Shown: positions 7,617 through 17,156, counted from the first letter of the stretch. The stretch: 64,000 nt of DNA from Chitinophaga pinensis (GCA_902167325.1 LR632930.1:4402001-4466000), one strand, 5' to 3'. Numbers and translations are program-made. Notes: generated by a model not told the origin, from the letters alone.

Positions 7617-8957
7617 TTATGCCATCTGCATCATGGGCACGCCCCGCCGGAAAGGCTGGCGCTTCCAGTACGTGAGCGAACGCCATACCCATTCCAATGG
7701 CCCGAACAGGAAGTACCTCAGCCAGATGTTGCTGTAAATGATCTGGATCACCCACACACTGCCCACCACATAATACAGCTGATATCTTTCCAGCGCACCA
7801 TACCAGCCCAGCCCGTAGCCGTAGAAGAACAGTCCGCACAGCAGACTCTGCATGAGGTAATTGGTAAAAGCCATTTGTCCGACGGCGGCCATACCGGTAA
7901 AGAATTTCTTCGCGAAACCGGCTTTATACACCAGCATGATAAGCCCGATATGCCCGAGCAACACCAGCACCCGGCGGATCTCGTACCAGGAGAGGTACAC
8001 CCTGTCTGCCAGGCGCGTCACGTCAAAACGGATATTCAGCACTTCCCGCATTTCCCAATATTGAATGGAAAGCCCCAGGGCATAACCCGTCAGCATCAGC
8101 ACGGTATAAAACATCCGAGATCTCCCGCCGGTAAGCACACCCGCTTTGAAGAGGGCCATACCGAGGAAGAAGCAAATTATAAGGTCCCAGTAAAAGAGGT
8201 CGTACGGCGACAGCAGCTGGAAATGCGCATTACGGGGAAACGACCAGGCGAGTACCGTGCCGTAGTTACCTCGCATTTCAGTGATCTGTTCCGCATCTTC
8301 TTTGCGCTGGGCTTCAGGGGTATGCTTCTTCTGATGCGCTTCCCATGCTTCTTTTTCTTTCACTTGTTTGGGCGTCAGTTTTGCCTTTTGTTTTTCCAGC
8401 AAAAGGGCGTGTTCTCCTTTGGTGCGGAGTTCCTTTTTCTCATACAGATCGGCCGTAGCCATGAGGGTACCGATCAGCAGTCCCACGGCGGCGATAATGA
8501 GCAGGGTACGCACTTTCAGGCGGCGGAAAGGGTAGAGGAGCATACCGCCAAGGGCGTACACGTACAGCACATCGCCCGACCAGAGTAGCACATTGGCGTC
8601 GATGATACCGAAGGCGAGGAGCCAGAGGAGGCGGCGGTAGTAGATGTCTGCCGGGGGCGTGAGGGGATCGGTCCTTTTCTCCAGCCGGTCCAGCAGCAGC
8701 ACACAGCCTGCCCCGAAGAGCAGCGAGAAAATACCCCGCATGGTGCCTTCAAAAAAGAAGCCGGTTACCCACCAGGTGTAGTAGTTAGGGCCGGAAAGCT
8801 CGTTGTGGAGCAGCAGGTTTTCGCTACGGTGATCAGGAAATCCGAATATGAGGATATTCATGAGCAGGATGCCCAGCAGGGCAATACCGCGCAGACTGTC
8901 GATGATCTGCAAACGGTCGGAGGCGCGCAGGGGTGAGGCGCCGGGTATAGTTGGCAT
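7617..8957 (-). CDS. DUF418 domain membrane protein (YeiB-like)
   Basis: 446 aa polytopic membrane protein. It opens with a short soluble N-terminus and the family hallmark IDSLRGIALLGILLMNI, and has FSLLFGAGCVLLLDR, QSLLCGLFFYGYGLGWYG and LRYFLFGPLEWVWRSLTYW near the C-terminus, the DUF418 signature. A charged, probably helical insertion lies around residues 170-225. DUF418 proteins are thought to be transporters or acyltransferase-like proteins, but no activity is established. The gene converges on purC and is divergent from the ABC exporter. Confidence 0.85.
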   Translation of the reverse strand: MPTIPGASPLRASDRLQIIDSLRGIALLGILLMNILIFGFPDHRSENLLLHNELSGPNYYTWWVTGFFFEGTMRGIFSLLFGAGCVLLLDRLEKRTDPLTPPADIYYRRLLWLLAFGIIDANVLLWSGDVLYVYALGGMLLYPFRRLKVRTLLIIAAVGLLIGTLMATADLYEKKELRTKGEHALLLEKQKAKLTPKQVKEKEAWEAHQKKHTPEAQRKEDAEQITEMRGNYGTVLAWSFPRNAHFQLLSPYDLFYWDLIICFFLGMALFKAGVLTGGRSRMFYTVLMLTGYALGLSIQYWEMREVLNIRFDVTRLADRVYLSWYEIRRVLVLLGHIGLIMLVYKAGFAKKFFTGMAAVGQMAFTNYLMQSLLCGLFFYGYGLGWYGALERYQLYYVVGSVWVIQIIYSNIWLRYFLFGPLEWVWRSLTYWKRQPFRRGVPMMQMA

Positions 8958-9034
8958 ATAGCAAGGTTTGACTAAAAATAAGCCGCCGCTCGATACCGGA
9001 AAAATGAAAATGATGAGTGTTACTGGTCATTCCC

Positions 9035-9042
9035 TACATTTG
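9035..9042 (+). promoter_or_regulatory. -7 promoter box TACATTTG of the ABC exporter
   Basis: Matches TAnnTTTG and ends only 10 bp before the ATG at 9053, so the mRNA leader would be very short. It also shows that an upstream in-frame start at 9017 cannot be used from this promoter. Confidence 0.5.
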
Positions 9043-9052
9043 TATAGCTTTT

Positions 9053-10849
9053 ATGAAACACCTTGCAGCTTTAAACAAATACTTCGTTCAATATAAGTGG
9101 CGCTTCCTGCTGGGGATGCTGTTCACCTCGGTCTCCATCGTATTCAGCGTTTTCCAGCCCATCCTGGTCCGCCAGATCTTCGACCTGCTGGAGCAGAACC
9201 TGAAAAGCTACCGCATACTGAGCGATACCAGTCTGAAAGGCGCTTTCCGGGCAGTGTTCAGTCAGACCCTGGCCTTTTACGGCCTGTCCATCCTCGGCCT
9301 GGCACTCCTCAGCGGATTCTTCATGTACCTGCAGCGGCAAACGCTCATCGTGATGAGCCGGTACATCGAATACGATCTCAAGAACGCCATCTACCAGCAA
9401 TATCAGCGGATGGATCTTCACTTCTTTAAGCTGAACCGTACGGGCGACCTCATGAGCCGTATCACGGAAGATGTGAGCCGCGTGCGTATGTACGTTGGTC
9501 CTGCCCTGATGTATGCCACCCGTACGATCATTATGATGGTGATGATCATCTGGCTTATGTGGGCCGTGAACCCTATGCTTACGCTGTATACGCTCAGTCC
9601 GCTGCCCCTGCTGGCACTTACCATTTATTCCGTAAACCGCATCATACACAAGAAGAGCGAACGTATTCAGGCACAGTTATCGAACATCACATCGGTAGCG
9701 CAGGAAAACTATTCCGGCATCCGGGTGATCAAATCCTATGTGCAGGAAGAAGCATCTGCCGGGCATTTCGAAGAAGCGAGTGAAGCGTATAAGCAAAGCA
9801 GTATCAGTCTTGCTAAAACCGACGCATTGTATCAGCCTGCCATGGCCCTTATGATCGGACTCAGTGTGATCCTTACCATCTTTATCGGCGGTATGCAGGT
9901 GATCAAAGGGAACATTACCATAGGGAACCTTGCGGAGTTTGTACTGTATGTGAATATGCTCACGTTCCCGTTCTTCAGTATCGGATGGGTAGCCTCAATG
10001 ATCCAGCGGGCGGCCGCTTCGCAGCAGCGTATCAACGAGTTCCTGTTACTGGAACCGCAGATTAAGAATGCGCCCGATGCAAGGGAAGTGAAGCTGGGCG
10101 GGGATATACGCCTCAACAATGTAAGCTTTACATACCCGCATACCGGTATTCAGGCACTGAAGAACTTCAGCCTGCATATTCAACCCGGTCAGAAGATAGC
10201 GGTGATAGGGCGTACCGGTTCGGGTAAAACCACACTGGCGCAGTTACTGCTACGGATGTACGACCCGCAGGAAGGTGCCATTCAGATCGACGGGCATAAC
10301 ATCCGCGAGCTGAAGCTGAACAGTTTACGTGAACAGATCTCTTACGTACCGCAGGATGTGTTCCTGTTTTCCGATACCATTGCCAACAACATCCGTTTCG
10401 GGGAGCCGACTGCGAACGATGAAGCGGTGCAACAGGCCGCGCGGCAGGCATCTGTAGAAAAGGATATCCTGGGCTTTCCGGAAGGTTTCCAGACAGTAGT
10501 GGGGGAGAGAGGGGTAACGCTCAGCGGTGGTCAGAAACAGCGCGTATCCATTGCCAGGGCGCTTATCCGCAAACCGAACATACTGCTGTTCGATGATTGT
10601 CTTTCGGCGGTAGATGCCCGTACGGAGAAGGAGATCATCGGCAACCTTTATGCATACCTGCAGGATAAAACGGCCATCATCATTACGCACCGCATCTTTT
10701 CACTCTTTGCGTTCGACAAGATCATTGTGCTCGACGAAGGGAGGATTGCAGAAATGGGTACACACGAAGAATTAATGACAAAAAACGGCTATTACGCAGA
10801 GCTGTATGCACGTCAGCAAACGGGTGAAGAAGAACGTGTAAGTGAGTAA
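9053..10849 (+). CDS. ABC exporter, fused permease and ATPase (MsbA-like)
   Basis: 598 aa half-transporter. The N-terminal half holds six membrane helices of the ABC type I exporter fold. The C-terminal nucleotide-binding domain has Walker A GRTGSGKTT (about residue 385), the signature LSGGQKQR, Walker B ILLFDDCLSAVD, and the H-loop in IIITHR. Half-transporters of this kind homodimerise and export lipids, drugs or peptides; MsbA-like lipid flipping is plausible but not shown. I chose the ATG at 9053 because an in-frame start 36 bp upstream would lie ahead of the promoter box. Confidence 0.92.
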   Translation: MKHLAALNKYFVQYKWRFLLGMLFTSVSIVFSVFQPILVRQIFDLLEQNLKSYRILSDTSLKGAFRAVFSQTLAFYGLSILGLALLSGFFMYLQRQTLIVMSRYIEYDLKNAIYQQYQRMDLHFFKLNRTGDLMSRITEDVSRVRMYVGPALMYATRTIIMMVMIIWLMWAVNPMLTLYTLSPLPLLALTIYSVNRIIHKKSERIQAQLSNITSVAQENYSGIRVIKSYVQEEASAGHFEEASEAYKQSSISLAKTDALYQPAMALMIGLSVILTIFIGGMQVIKGNITIGNLAEFVLYVNMLTFPFFSIGWVASMIQRAAASQQRINEFLLLEPQIKNAPDAREVKLGGDIRLNNVSFTYPHTGIQALKNFSLHIQPGQKIAVIGRTGSGKTTLAQLLLRMYDPQEGAIQIDGHNIRELKLNSLREQISYVPQDVFLFSDTIANNIRFGEPTANDEAVQQAARQASVEKDILGFPEGFQTVVGERGVTLSGGQKQRVSIARALIRKPNILLFDDCLSAVDARTEKEIIGNLYAYLQDKTAIIITHRIFSLFAFDKIIVLDEGRIAEMGTHEELMTKNGYYAELYARQQTGEEERVSE

Positions 10850-10949
10850 TTTCCATAGGGTTGCAAACTGCTGTAATGCCCTCCTGCGCGGAATATAAGA
10901 TGATTTTTGAAAATCATTTAAAAATATTTTGATATTTGTAAAACAATAG

Positions 10950-10957
10950 TATATTTG
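10950..10957 (+). promoter_or_regulatory. -7 promoter box TATATTTG of the DUF3276 gene
   Basis: Matches TAnnTTTG. A TTG at 10929-10931, 18 bp upstream, fits the -33 element. The GTG start is 56 bp downstream. Confidence 0.6.
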
Positions 10958-11013
10958 TTGATTATTGATCACTCAAACAGGATTTGATTCGTTAACACTT
11001 AAATCTATCAACT

Positions 11014-11451
11014 GTGGCGTACGAAAACAACAATCAACAGGAAAGAAACAATGACAGCATCTTTTCCAAGAGATTGAAAGCGGGCAAAAGGAGAACTTAT
11101 TTCTTTGATGTAAAAACCACGCGCGGAAACGATTACTTTCTCACTATCACAGAAAGTAAAAAACGCTTCAACGACAATGGCTACGACAGGCATAAAGTAT
11201 TCCTGTACAAAGAAGACTTCAACAAGTTCCTCAATGCCCTTACTGAAACCATCAACTACGTAAAAACCGAGTTGATGCCCGATTTTGACTTTGATGCTTA
11301 TAATCACGACTATTCCGACTCCCGTGAAGACGAGCAGGACACCGATGCCCAGGAAGCCGTTGCCGCTGTTCGTTCCGAAGTAGCCGCCGCTGCAGCTACC
11401 GCAGAAGCAGAAGCACCAGCTCCTTCTTCTGAAGACGTGGACAAATGGTAG
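11014..11451 (+). CDS. DUF3276 PUR-domain nucleic-acid-binding protein
   Basis: 145 aa protein starting at GTG. The first 90 residues form a PUR-alpha-like repeat: RTYFFDVKTTRGNDYFLTI, then KRFNDNGYDRHKVFLYKEDF. The tail is acidic and alanine-rich (roughly residues 100-140) and ends in DVDKW. Bacterial PUR proteins, as described in Borrelia and Bacteroidetes, bind single-stranded nucleic acid and can act as transcription or RNA regulators. The gene is monocistronic, with a strong promoter box and its own terminator. The start is supported by distance from the promoter and by the absence of an in-frame ATG. Confidence 0.85.
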   Translation: MAYENNNQQERNNDSIFSKRLKAGKRRTYFFDVKTTRGNDYFLTITESKKRFNDNGYDRHKVFLYKEDFNKFLNALTETINYVKTELMPDFDFDAYNHDYSDSREDEQDTDAQEAVAAVRSEVAAAAATAEAEAPAPSSEDVDKW

Positions 11452-11492
11452 TTTCTTTTTCTTCTCTCCCTGTCAACGATAAAGAAATTTCA

Positions 11493-11518
11493 CCTCCGCA
11501 ATTCGCGGAGGTTTTTTT
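11493..11518 (+). terminator. Terminator of the DUF3276 gene
   Basis: CCTCCGC (11493-11499), 5-nt loop, GCGGAGG (11505-11511), then seven T. Confidence 0.9.
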
Positions 11519-11531
11519 ATGCCTTACACAA

Positions 11532-11597
11532 GGGTAACTGCAGGGTTAAAGAAGGGTTACTGTATATCTAATGTATATAAAACGTAGTCAAACCCAA
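11532..11597. repeat. 11-bp periodic array (six units, decaying to about 11690)
   Basis: Six consecutive 11-bp units in strict phase, of which the third is GGGTTACTGTA. Successive units match at 7, 8, 6, 8 and 5 of 11 positions, against about 2.75 expected by chance. Similar but less regular DNA continues to the pgi hairpin. The array sits in the gap between two convergent genes, outside both terminator hairpins. Confidence 0.6.
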
Positions 11598-11694
11598 TAT
11601 TGTAACGGAAAAGCGCCCCTTTATATACATTAAGGTACCCTTACTTTAAATATTCCATAACGCCGCATTACAGCTTACTTAACTGCCTGAAAAC

Positions 11695-11728
11695 ATAACG
11701 GCCGCCGGGAAACCCCGGCGGCCGTTAT
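11695..11728. terminator. Very strong hairpin at the 3' end of pgi
   Basis: A perfect 15-bp inverted repeat (11695-11709 with 11714-11728) and a 4-nt loop, 17 bp past the pgi stop on the minus strand. It lacks a clean T-run, so it may act mainly as an mRNA 3' end stabiliser. Confidence 0.6.
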
Positions 11729-11745
11729 ACGTATTAAAAACGCCG

Positions 11746-13374
11746 TTACTGACGCATTTGTTTGTATTCGTTGATCAACCCGTTGGTAGATGAATCGTGT
11801 GAAGTCACTTCGTCATTTTCCAGCAGCTCGGGCAATATGCGGTTAGCCAGTTGCTTACCCAGTTCAACACCCCACTGATCAAAGCTGTAAATGTTCCAGA
11901 TAACACCCTGTACGAAGATCTTATGCTCGTACAATGCTGTGAGCATACCCAGCGTGCGCGGCGTGATCTTTTTGATGAGGAACGAGTTGGTAGGACGGTT
12001 ACCGCTGAACACCTTGAAAGGCACCAGTTCTTTGGCCGTGCCTTCGGCTACTACTTCTTCCTCCGTTTTCCCGTTCATCAGCGCCTCCGTTTGTGCAAAG
12101 AAGTTAGAGAGCAGTTTGGGATGATGATCGCCCACAGGATTATGACTGATGGCCGGTGCGATGAAATCGCAGGGGATCATCTTCGTTCCCTGATGGATGA
12201 GCTGGTAGAAAGCGTGCTGACCGTTGGTGCCGGGTTCTCCCCACACAATAGGACCGGTCTGCCATTCTACCGACTTGCCGTTGCGGGCAACAGACTTACC
12301 GTTACTTTCCATGTTCCCCTGCTGGAAGTAAGCCGCAAAGCGGTGCATGTACTGATCGTAGGGGAGGATGGCTTCGGATGCAGAATCGAAGAAGTTACCG
12401 TACCACAGGCCAATAAGCGCCATGAGTACGGGGATGTTATCTTCCAGCGGCGTGTCCCGGAAATGCTGGTCGGCCGCATGGGCACCACCGAGCAGGTCGC
12501 GGAAGTTATTATACCCCACTGTAAGGGCGATAGACAGGCCGATGGCAGACCATAGCGAGTAACGGCCGCCTACCCAATCCCAGAAAGCGAACATATTCTT
12601 AGGATCGATGCCGAATGCGGTGACTGCTTTCTCATTAGTGGAAAGTGCTGCGAAATGCAAAGCAATATCCTTTTCACTGCCGCCATTTGCAAGGAACCAC
12701 TCACGAGCGGTATGCGCATTGGTCATGGTTTCCTGCGTGGTGAAGGTTTTGGAGGCGATGAGGAACAATGTTTCGTCGGCCTTCACTTTCTTCAGTGTTT
12801 CCACGATATGGGTACCGTCTACATTGGATACGAAGTAAGGCTGGATGCCTTCCACCCAATAGGGCTTCAGGGCTTCGGTCACCATTACCGGACCGAGGTC
12901 TGAACCACCGATACCGATGTTTACGATGTAGCGGATCTTTTTGCCGGAATAACCTTTCCATTCGCCGGAGTGGATGCGGCGGCAGCAGTCTTCCATCTGC
13001 GCCAGCACAGCGTTTACTTCGGGCATTACATCCTTACCATCCAGCATTACGGGTGTACCGGAAAGGTTGCGGAGGGCGGTGTGGAGTACGGCGCGGTTTT
13101 CGGTGACGTTGATCTTTTCAGCGGCAAACATAGCGGTGCGCGCTTCTTCCAGTCCGCATTCCTTTGCCAGCTCAACGAGGTGGTGGAGGGTGAGACCGGT
13201 TATGATGTTTTTAGAGAAATCGAACAGAATGTCTTCCAGCCGCAGCGAAAACTCCTTAAAGCGGTCGGGGTTTCCGGCGAAGAGGTCGCGCATGGGCGTT
13301 TCACGCATTAATACGGCGTGGGCTTCTAATTCCTGCCAGGCATGTGTGGCGTCGGGCTGTACGTTTGGGAACAT
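11746..13374 (-). CDS. pgi: Glucose-6-phosphate isomerase
   Basis: 542 aa enzyme interconverting glucose-6-phosphate and fructose-6-phosphate in glycolysis. It shows IGGSDLGPVMVTEAL, the first family signature DWVGGRYSLWSAIGLS, and the second signature GVIWNIYSFDQWGVELGKQL with its conserved lysine. The length is that of the E. coli type (about 549 aa). The frame is open for 77 further codons upstream, but the ATG at 13374 gives the normal N-terminus (MFPNVQPDATHAWQEL) and lies 26 bp after a promoter box. Confidence 0.96.
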   Translation of the reverse strand: MFPNVQPDATHAWQELEAHAVLMRETPMRDLFAGNPDRFKEFSLRLEDILFDFSKNIITGLTLHHLVELAKECGLEEARTAMFAAEKINVTENRAVLHTALRNLSGTPVMLDGKDVMPEVNAVLAQMEDCCRRIHSGEWKGYSGKKIRYIVNIGIGGSDLGPVMVTEALKPYWVEGIQPYFVSNVDGTHIVETLKKVKADETLFLIASKTFTTQETMTNAHTAREWFLANGGSEKDIALHFAALSTNEKAVTAFGIDPKNMFAFWDWVGGRYSLWSAIGLSIALTVGYNNFRDLLGGAHAADQHFRDTPLEDNIPVLMALIGLWYGNFFDSASEAILPYDQYMHRFAAYFQQGNMESNGKSVARNGKSVEWQTGPIVWGEPGTNGQHAFYQLIHQGTKMIPCDFIAPAISHNPVGDHHPKLLSNFFAQTEALMNGKTEEEVVAEGTAKELVPFKVFSGNRPTNSFLIKKITPRTLGMLTALYEHKIFVQGVIWNIYSFDQWGVELGKQLANRILPELLENDEVTSHDSSTNGLINEYKQMRQ

Positions 13375-13400
13375 GATACGGGCTTTTAATTTGATGCGCT

Positions 13401-13408
13401 CAAAAGTA
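13401..13408 (-). promoter_or_regulatory. -7 promoter box TACTTTTG of pgi (minus strand)
   Basis: Matches TAnnTTTG read on the minus strand. It fixes the pgi start at 13374 and excludes the long upstream extension. Confidence 0.5.
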
Positions 13409-13439
13409 CGGCGCGGGATCGATAGTTGGGAAGGTTTTA

Positions 13440-14249
13440 TCAGACAAGACTGCGCTTTCTCAGCAGTTGCATGATGACAGACAGGGCAAGCACGGCCATA
13501 ATTATGGTGCCCGCTGCTACAATGGGAGGGGAGTCTGCACTGGCCACGGCATCGCGCTTCAGGATAATGCCGTAGAAAGCCCATATGCCTGCTATACCAT
13601 ACCAAATGTTATTGAACCGGAAGATCATGAAAAGGCCTGCCAGCGTGCCGAGTATCATGCAGATAACGGTCCAGTACACACCGCCAACGCCGTAGCCCGT
13701 CCACCCCATTGCCACTCCTAAAGCGGTAATATTAGCAAGGAGCGCAATGGTGATCCACCCGAAATAAATACCGAAAGGGAAGAAGATAAAGGCTTTCTCC
13801 GCAAGGGCCGCATCGGGATCAGCGATCCGGAAACGGGCATGGATACGGGCAAGCGTAAACAGGATGAATGCCATGATAAGTACCGACAGCCATATGAGGT
13901 CGTAATGCCAGGCGAAAAGCCAGCAGGCGTTACCGAGACAATTCAGCAGGAACCACCTTCCCATCCGTGTCATTACCCGGGACAGTTCCGCATCATGCCC
14001 GGGAGCAAAGGCAAGCCAGAGCTGGTAGCCGGCGAAGGCGAGCAAACCGAGGTAAATAATACTCCATATGCTGAAGGTAATACCCGCAGGGGTGAAGAGG
14101 TTGGGGTAACTGTCAGACACTTCTCCGGTAGTGCGGCCATTCAGCGTGGCCGTATTGGCCATCACATTCACGCCGATAACGACCAAAAGCGCTATCAGAT
14201 TGAAGAAGGCCTGCTGCCGGTAGTGCAGTATGCTCGTGCGGGTTTCCAT
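13440..14249 (-). CDS. TspO/tryptophan-rich sensory protein-like membrane protein
   Basis: 269 aa protein with about eight membrane helices and many tryptophans. NLFTPAGITFSIWSIIYLGL (about residues 50-69) is the hallmark of the larger relatives of TspO/MBR annotated as tryptophan-rich sensory proteins. TspO proteins bind tetrapyrroles or sterols; this longer branch has no assigned function. The gene ends 65 bp upstream of the pgi start on the same strand and is divergent from prfB. Confidence 0.6.
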   Translation of the reverse strand: METRTSILHYRQQAFFNLIALLVVIGVNVMANTATLNGRTTGEVSDSYPNLFTPAGITFSIWSIIYLGLLAFAGYQLWLAFAPGHDAELSRVMTRMGRWFLLNCLGNACWLFAWHYDLIWLSVLIMAFILFTLARIHARFRIADPDAALAEKAFIFFPFGIYFGWITIALLANITALGVAMGWTGYGVGGVYWTVICMILGTLAGLFMIFRFNNIWYGIAGIWAFYGIILKRDAVASADSPPIVAAGTIIMAVLALSVIMQLLRKRSLV

Positions 14250-14364
14250 GCGGTAGGGTTTAGAATGACATTCTCGCGCAAAAATCTTTCCAAACTTAAT
14301 TTACGCATTAAAAATGAATTGATTAGCCAACGATTTCCCTTTTCGTATTTCGTTAATAATAATT

Positions 14365-14372
14365 TATCTTTG
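14365..14372 (+). promoter_or_regulatory. -7 promoter box TATCTTTG of prfB
   Basis: Matches TAnnTTTG and ends 7 bp before the prfB ATG at 14380, implying a near-leaderless mRNA. Confidence 0.55.
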
Positions 14373-14379
14373 CGGACTT

Positions 14380-15475
14380 ATGACAACAGAACAAGTTAAG
14401 CATATGAGGGACCGTCTCTACGTCCTGGGAGGTTTTCTTTAACGTCCAGGACCGTATTGACAAAATAGAAAATGATAAGCAAATGACCCTGTCTCCCGGC
14501 TTCTGGGACGACAACGAAAGGGCGACCGCCATCCTCAAAGAAATCAAGGTTAACAAATTTTGGGTAGACCTCCACGATAACGTGAAAAACGCTATCGAGG
14601 ACAGTGCCGTATTACTGGACTTCCAGAAAGAAGGCGAAGCTACCGAGGAAGAAGTGAACCAGGCTTATGCCAACGCCCTTACAGCGCTGGATGAGCTGGA
14701 GTTTAAATCGACCCTCAACCAACCGGAAGACGAGATGCCGGCCGTGCTCACCATTAACTCGGGAGCAGGCGGAACCGAAAGCCAGGACTGGGCCGAGATG
14801 CTTTTGAGGATGTATCGCATGTACGGAGAAAAGCAGGGCTGGAAAGTCAGTGAGATCGACGTACAATATGGCGATGGTGCAGGTATTAAATCTGCAACGC
14901 TCGAGTTTGACGGGGATTTCGCATACGGACTGCTCAAAGCGGAAAGCGGTGTTCACCGGCTGGTACGTATCTCACCCTTCGATTCCAATGCCCGCAGGCA
15001 CACCTCCTTCGCATCGATTTTCGTATACCCGCTGGTAGATGATACGATCGAAGTAACGGTGAACCCGGCAGACCTGGAATGGGAGTTTTACCGTTCAGGC
15101 GGTAAAGGCGGTCAGAACGTGAACAAGGTGGAAACTGCGGTGCGTTTGAAACACATCCCTTCCGGTATCATCATCGAATGCCAGCAGGCACGTACGCAGG
15201 GGGAGAACCGTGAAAAGGCGCTCACCATGCTGAAATCCCGGCTGTATGAAGAAGAGATCCGGCGCAGGGAAGAACTGAAGAACGCCACCAACGCCAACAA
15301 GCGCAAGATCGAATGGGGTTCCCAGATCCGTTCCTATGTGTTCCATCCTTACAAAATGATCAAAGATCACCGTACAGATTTCGAAGTCGGCAACGTTGGA
15401 CCAGTAATGGACGGCGAGCTCGGCGGGTTCATCAAGGCTTACCTCATGATGCAGAAAGAAGACGAAAAAGGCTGA
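14380..15475 (+). CDS. prfB: Peptide chain release factor 2, programmed +1 frameshift
   Basis: RF2, which releases peptides at UAA and UGA. The first 20 codons (14380-14439) end in CTT followed in frame by TAA; skipping T14440 and continuing at AAC 14441 joins them to the long frame, giving 364 aa, the normal RF2 length. A GGAGGT three bases before CTT supplies the internal Shine-Dalgarno element of the classical site. Codon-recognition motif SPF lies at 198-200 and catalytic GGQ at about 243-245. The in-frame stop at the shift site is TAA, not the usual TGA. The main frame alone would start only at ATG 14483 and lose the N-terminal helices. Confidence 0.93.
14430..14443 (+). promoter_or_regulatory. 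RF2 recoding site (Shine-Dalgarno, CTT TAA C)
   Basis: GGAGGT, a three-T spacer and CTT-TAA-C. The ribosome slips from CTT to TTT-like pairing one base forward. This normally autoregulates RF2 because low RF2 delays termination at the stop. Confidence 0.85.
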
Positions 15476-15524
15476 CACCAGGCCTGCGTGAACAATATTG
15501 ATAACCGAAACAACAAACTAAGCC

Positions 15525-17156
15525 ATGCACAATGCTTATTTTGACTTTGCAGCACCAACCAACGAGCCGGTTCTAACTTACGGTCCCGGCACCCCCGAGA
15601 AAGCAGCACTGAAGAAACAACTTGCCGCCTTCAAAGCCGTGGAAATGGACATCCCCATGTACATCGGCGGTAAAGAAGTGCGCAGCGGCAAAACGGTGGA
15701 TATCCGTCCCCCGCATGAGATCAAACATAAGCTGGGCCACTTCCACGCGGGAGATGCCAGCCATGTTAAAGATGCGATCACTTCCGCACTGGCAGCACGC
15801 CAGCAATGGGCCGATACACCCTGGGAACAGCGCGCCGCCATCTTCCTGAAAGCTGCCGAACTCCTCGCCACCAAGTACCGCGCACATACCAATGCCGTTA
15901 CCATGCTGGGCCAGAGCAAGAACGCCTATCAGGCAGAGATCGACTCCGCCTGCGAACTGATCGACTTCCTCCGTTTCAACGTGCACTTTCTCACCGAGAT
16001 CTACCGCCAGCAACCCGTTAGCTCTCCCGGCGTGCACAACCGTCTGGAATACCGTCCCCTCGAAGGATTCGTACTCGCGGTTACTCCCTTTAACTTCTCC
16101 GCCATCGGCGGTAACCTGCCCACTTCCGCCGCCATGTGCGGTAACGTAGTGGTTTGGAAACCCGCTAATACAGCCGTTTACCACGCCAGCTTCTTCATGA
16201 AAGTACTCATCGAAGCAGGTTTGCCAGACGGTGTAATTAACCTCGTGTATGCAGACGGGCCTACCATTGGCGACATCTGCTTTGCACACCCCGACTTCGC
16301 AGGCATCCACTTCACCGGTTCTACCGGCGTGTTCCAGACCATGTGGAAGACCATCGGCAACAACATTTCCAAATACAAGACCTATCCCCGTATTGTCGGT
16401 GAAACCGGCGGTAAAGACTTTGTACTCGTACATAAGTCTGCCGACGTAGACGCCGTGGTTACCGGCCTTGCCCGCGGTGCTTTCGAGTTCCAGGGACAGA
16501 AATGTTCCGCTGCTTCCCGCGCTTACCTCCCCAGCAATATCGCTGAAGAGATTAAGACGAAGCTGGCAGCAGAGCTGAAGACCATGAAAATGGGCACCAC
16601 GGAAGACTTTACCAACTTCATCAATGCCGTGATCGACGAGCGCTCTTTCGACAAGATCGCCACGTATATCGATAATGCGAAGAAAGACCCCAAAGCGAAA
16701 ATCGTTGCGGGTGGTAACTATTCCAAAGCAGAAGGCTACTTCATTGAGCCTACTGTTATCGAGGCACTCGATCCTAAATATGTGACCATGTGCGAAGAGA
16801 TCTTCGGCCCTGTACTCACTATTTACACTTATGAGGCGGATAAATTCGAAGAAGCCATCGAACTGGTAGACGGTACCAGCGAATACGCCCTCACCGGCGC
16901 CATCTTCTCGCAAGACCGCTACGCGCTTGAGCTGGCCACCAAGAAACTGGTAAATGCAGCAGGCAACTTCTACCTGAACGATAAACCTACCGGTGCGGTA
17001 GTAGGGCAGCAGCCTTTCGGCGGTGCCCGTGCTTCCGGAACCAACGATAAGGCTGGCTCCCAGCTGAACCTGTACCGCTGGCTCAGCGCTCGTACCGTGA
17101 AGGAAACACTCGTTTCTCCCACAGATTACCGCTACCCCTTCCTGAAGGAAGCGTAG
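15525..17156 (+). CDS. pruA: 1-pyrroline-5-carboxylate dehydrogenase
   Basis: 543 aa aldehyde dehydrogenase that oxidises P5C (glutamate semialdehyde) to glutamate in proline catabolism. It has the P5CDH-type N-terminus, EGFVLAVTPFNFSAIGGN, the catalytic glutamate in GETGGKDFVLV, and the catalytic cysteine in FQGQKCSAASRAYLP. The C-terminus has QPFGGARASGTNDKAG. The length matches stand-alone P5CDH (eukaryotic and Bacteroidota type) and not the bifunctional PutA. No proline dehydrogenase gene is nearby. It starts 49 bp after prfB and ends at a strong terminator. Confidence 0.93.
   Translation: MHNAYFDFAAPTNEPVLTYGPGTPEKAALKKQLAAFKAVEMDIPMYIGGKEVRSGKTVDIRPPHEIKHKLGHFHAGDASHVKDAITSALAARQQWADTPWEQRAAIFLKAAELLATKYRAHTNAVTMLGQSKNAYQAEIDSACELIDFLRFNVHFLTEIYRQQPVSSPGVHNRLEYRPLEGFVLAVTPFNFSAIGGNLPTSAAMCGNVVVWKPANTAVYHASFFMKVLIEAGLPDGVINLVYADGPTIGDICFAHPDFAGIHFTGSTGVFQTMWKTIGNNISKYKTYPRIVGETGGKDFVLVHKSADVDAVVTGLARGAFEFQGQKCSAASRAYLPSNIAEEIKTKLAAELKTMKMGTTEDFTNFINAVIDERSFDKIATYIDNAKKDPKAKIVAGGNYSKAEGYFIEPTVIEALDPKYVTMCEEIFGPVLTIYTYEADKFEEAIELVDGTSEYALTGAIFSQDRYALELATKKLVNAAGNFYLNDKPTGAVVGQQPFGGARASGTNDKAGSQLNLYRWLSARTVKETLVSPTDYRYPFLKEA

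Noticed and set aside
13375..13605. N-terminal extension of pgi by 77 codons
   Set aside because: The sequence is unlike any isomerase N-terminus, overlaps the next gene, and lies upstream of the promoter box at 13401-13408.
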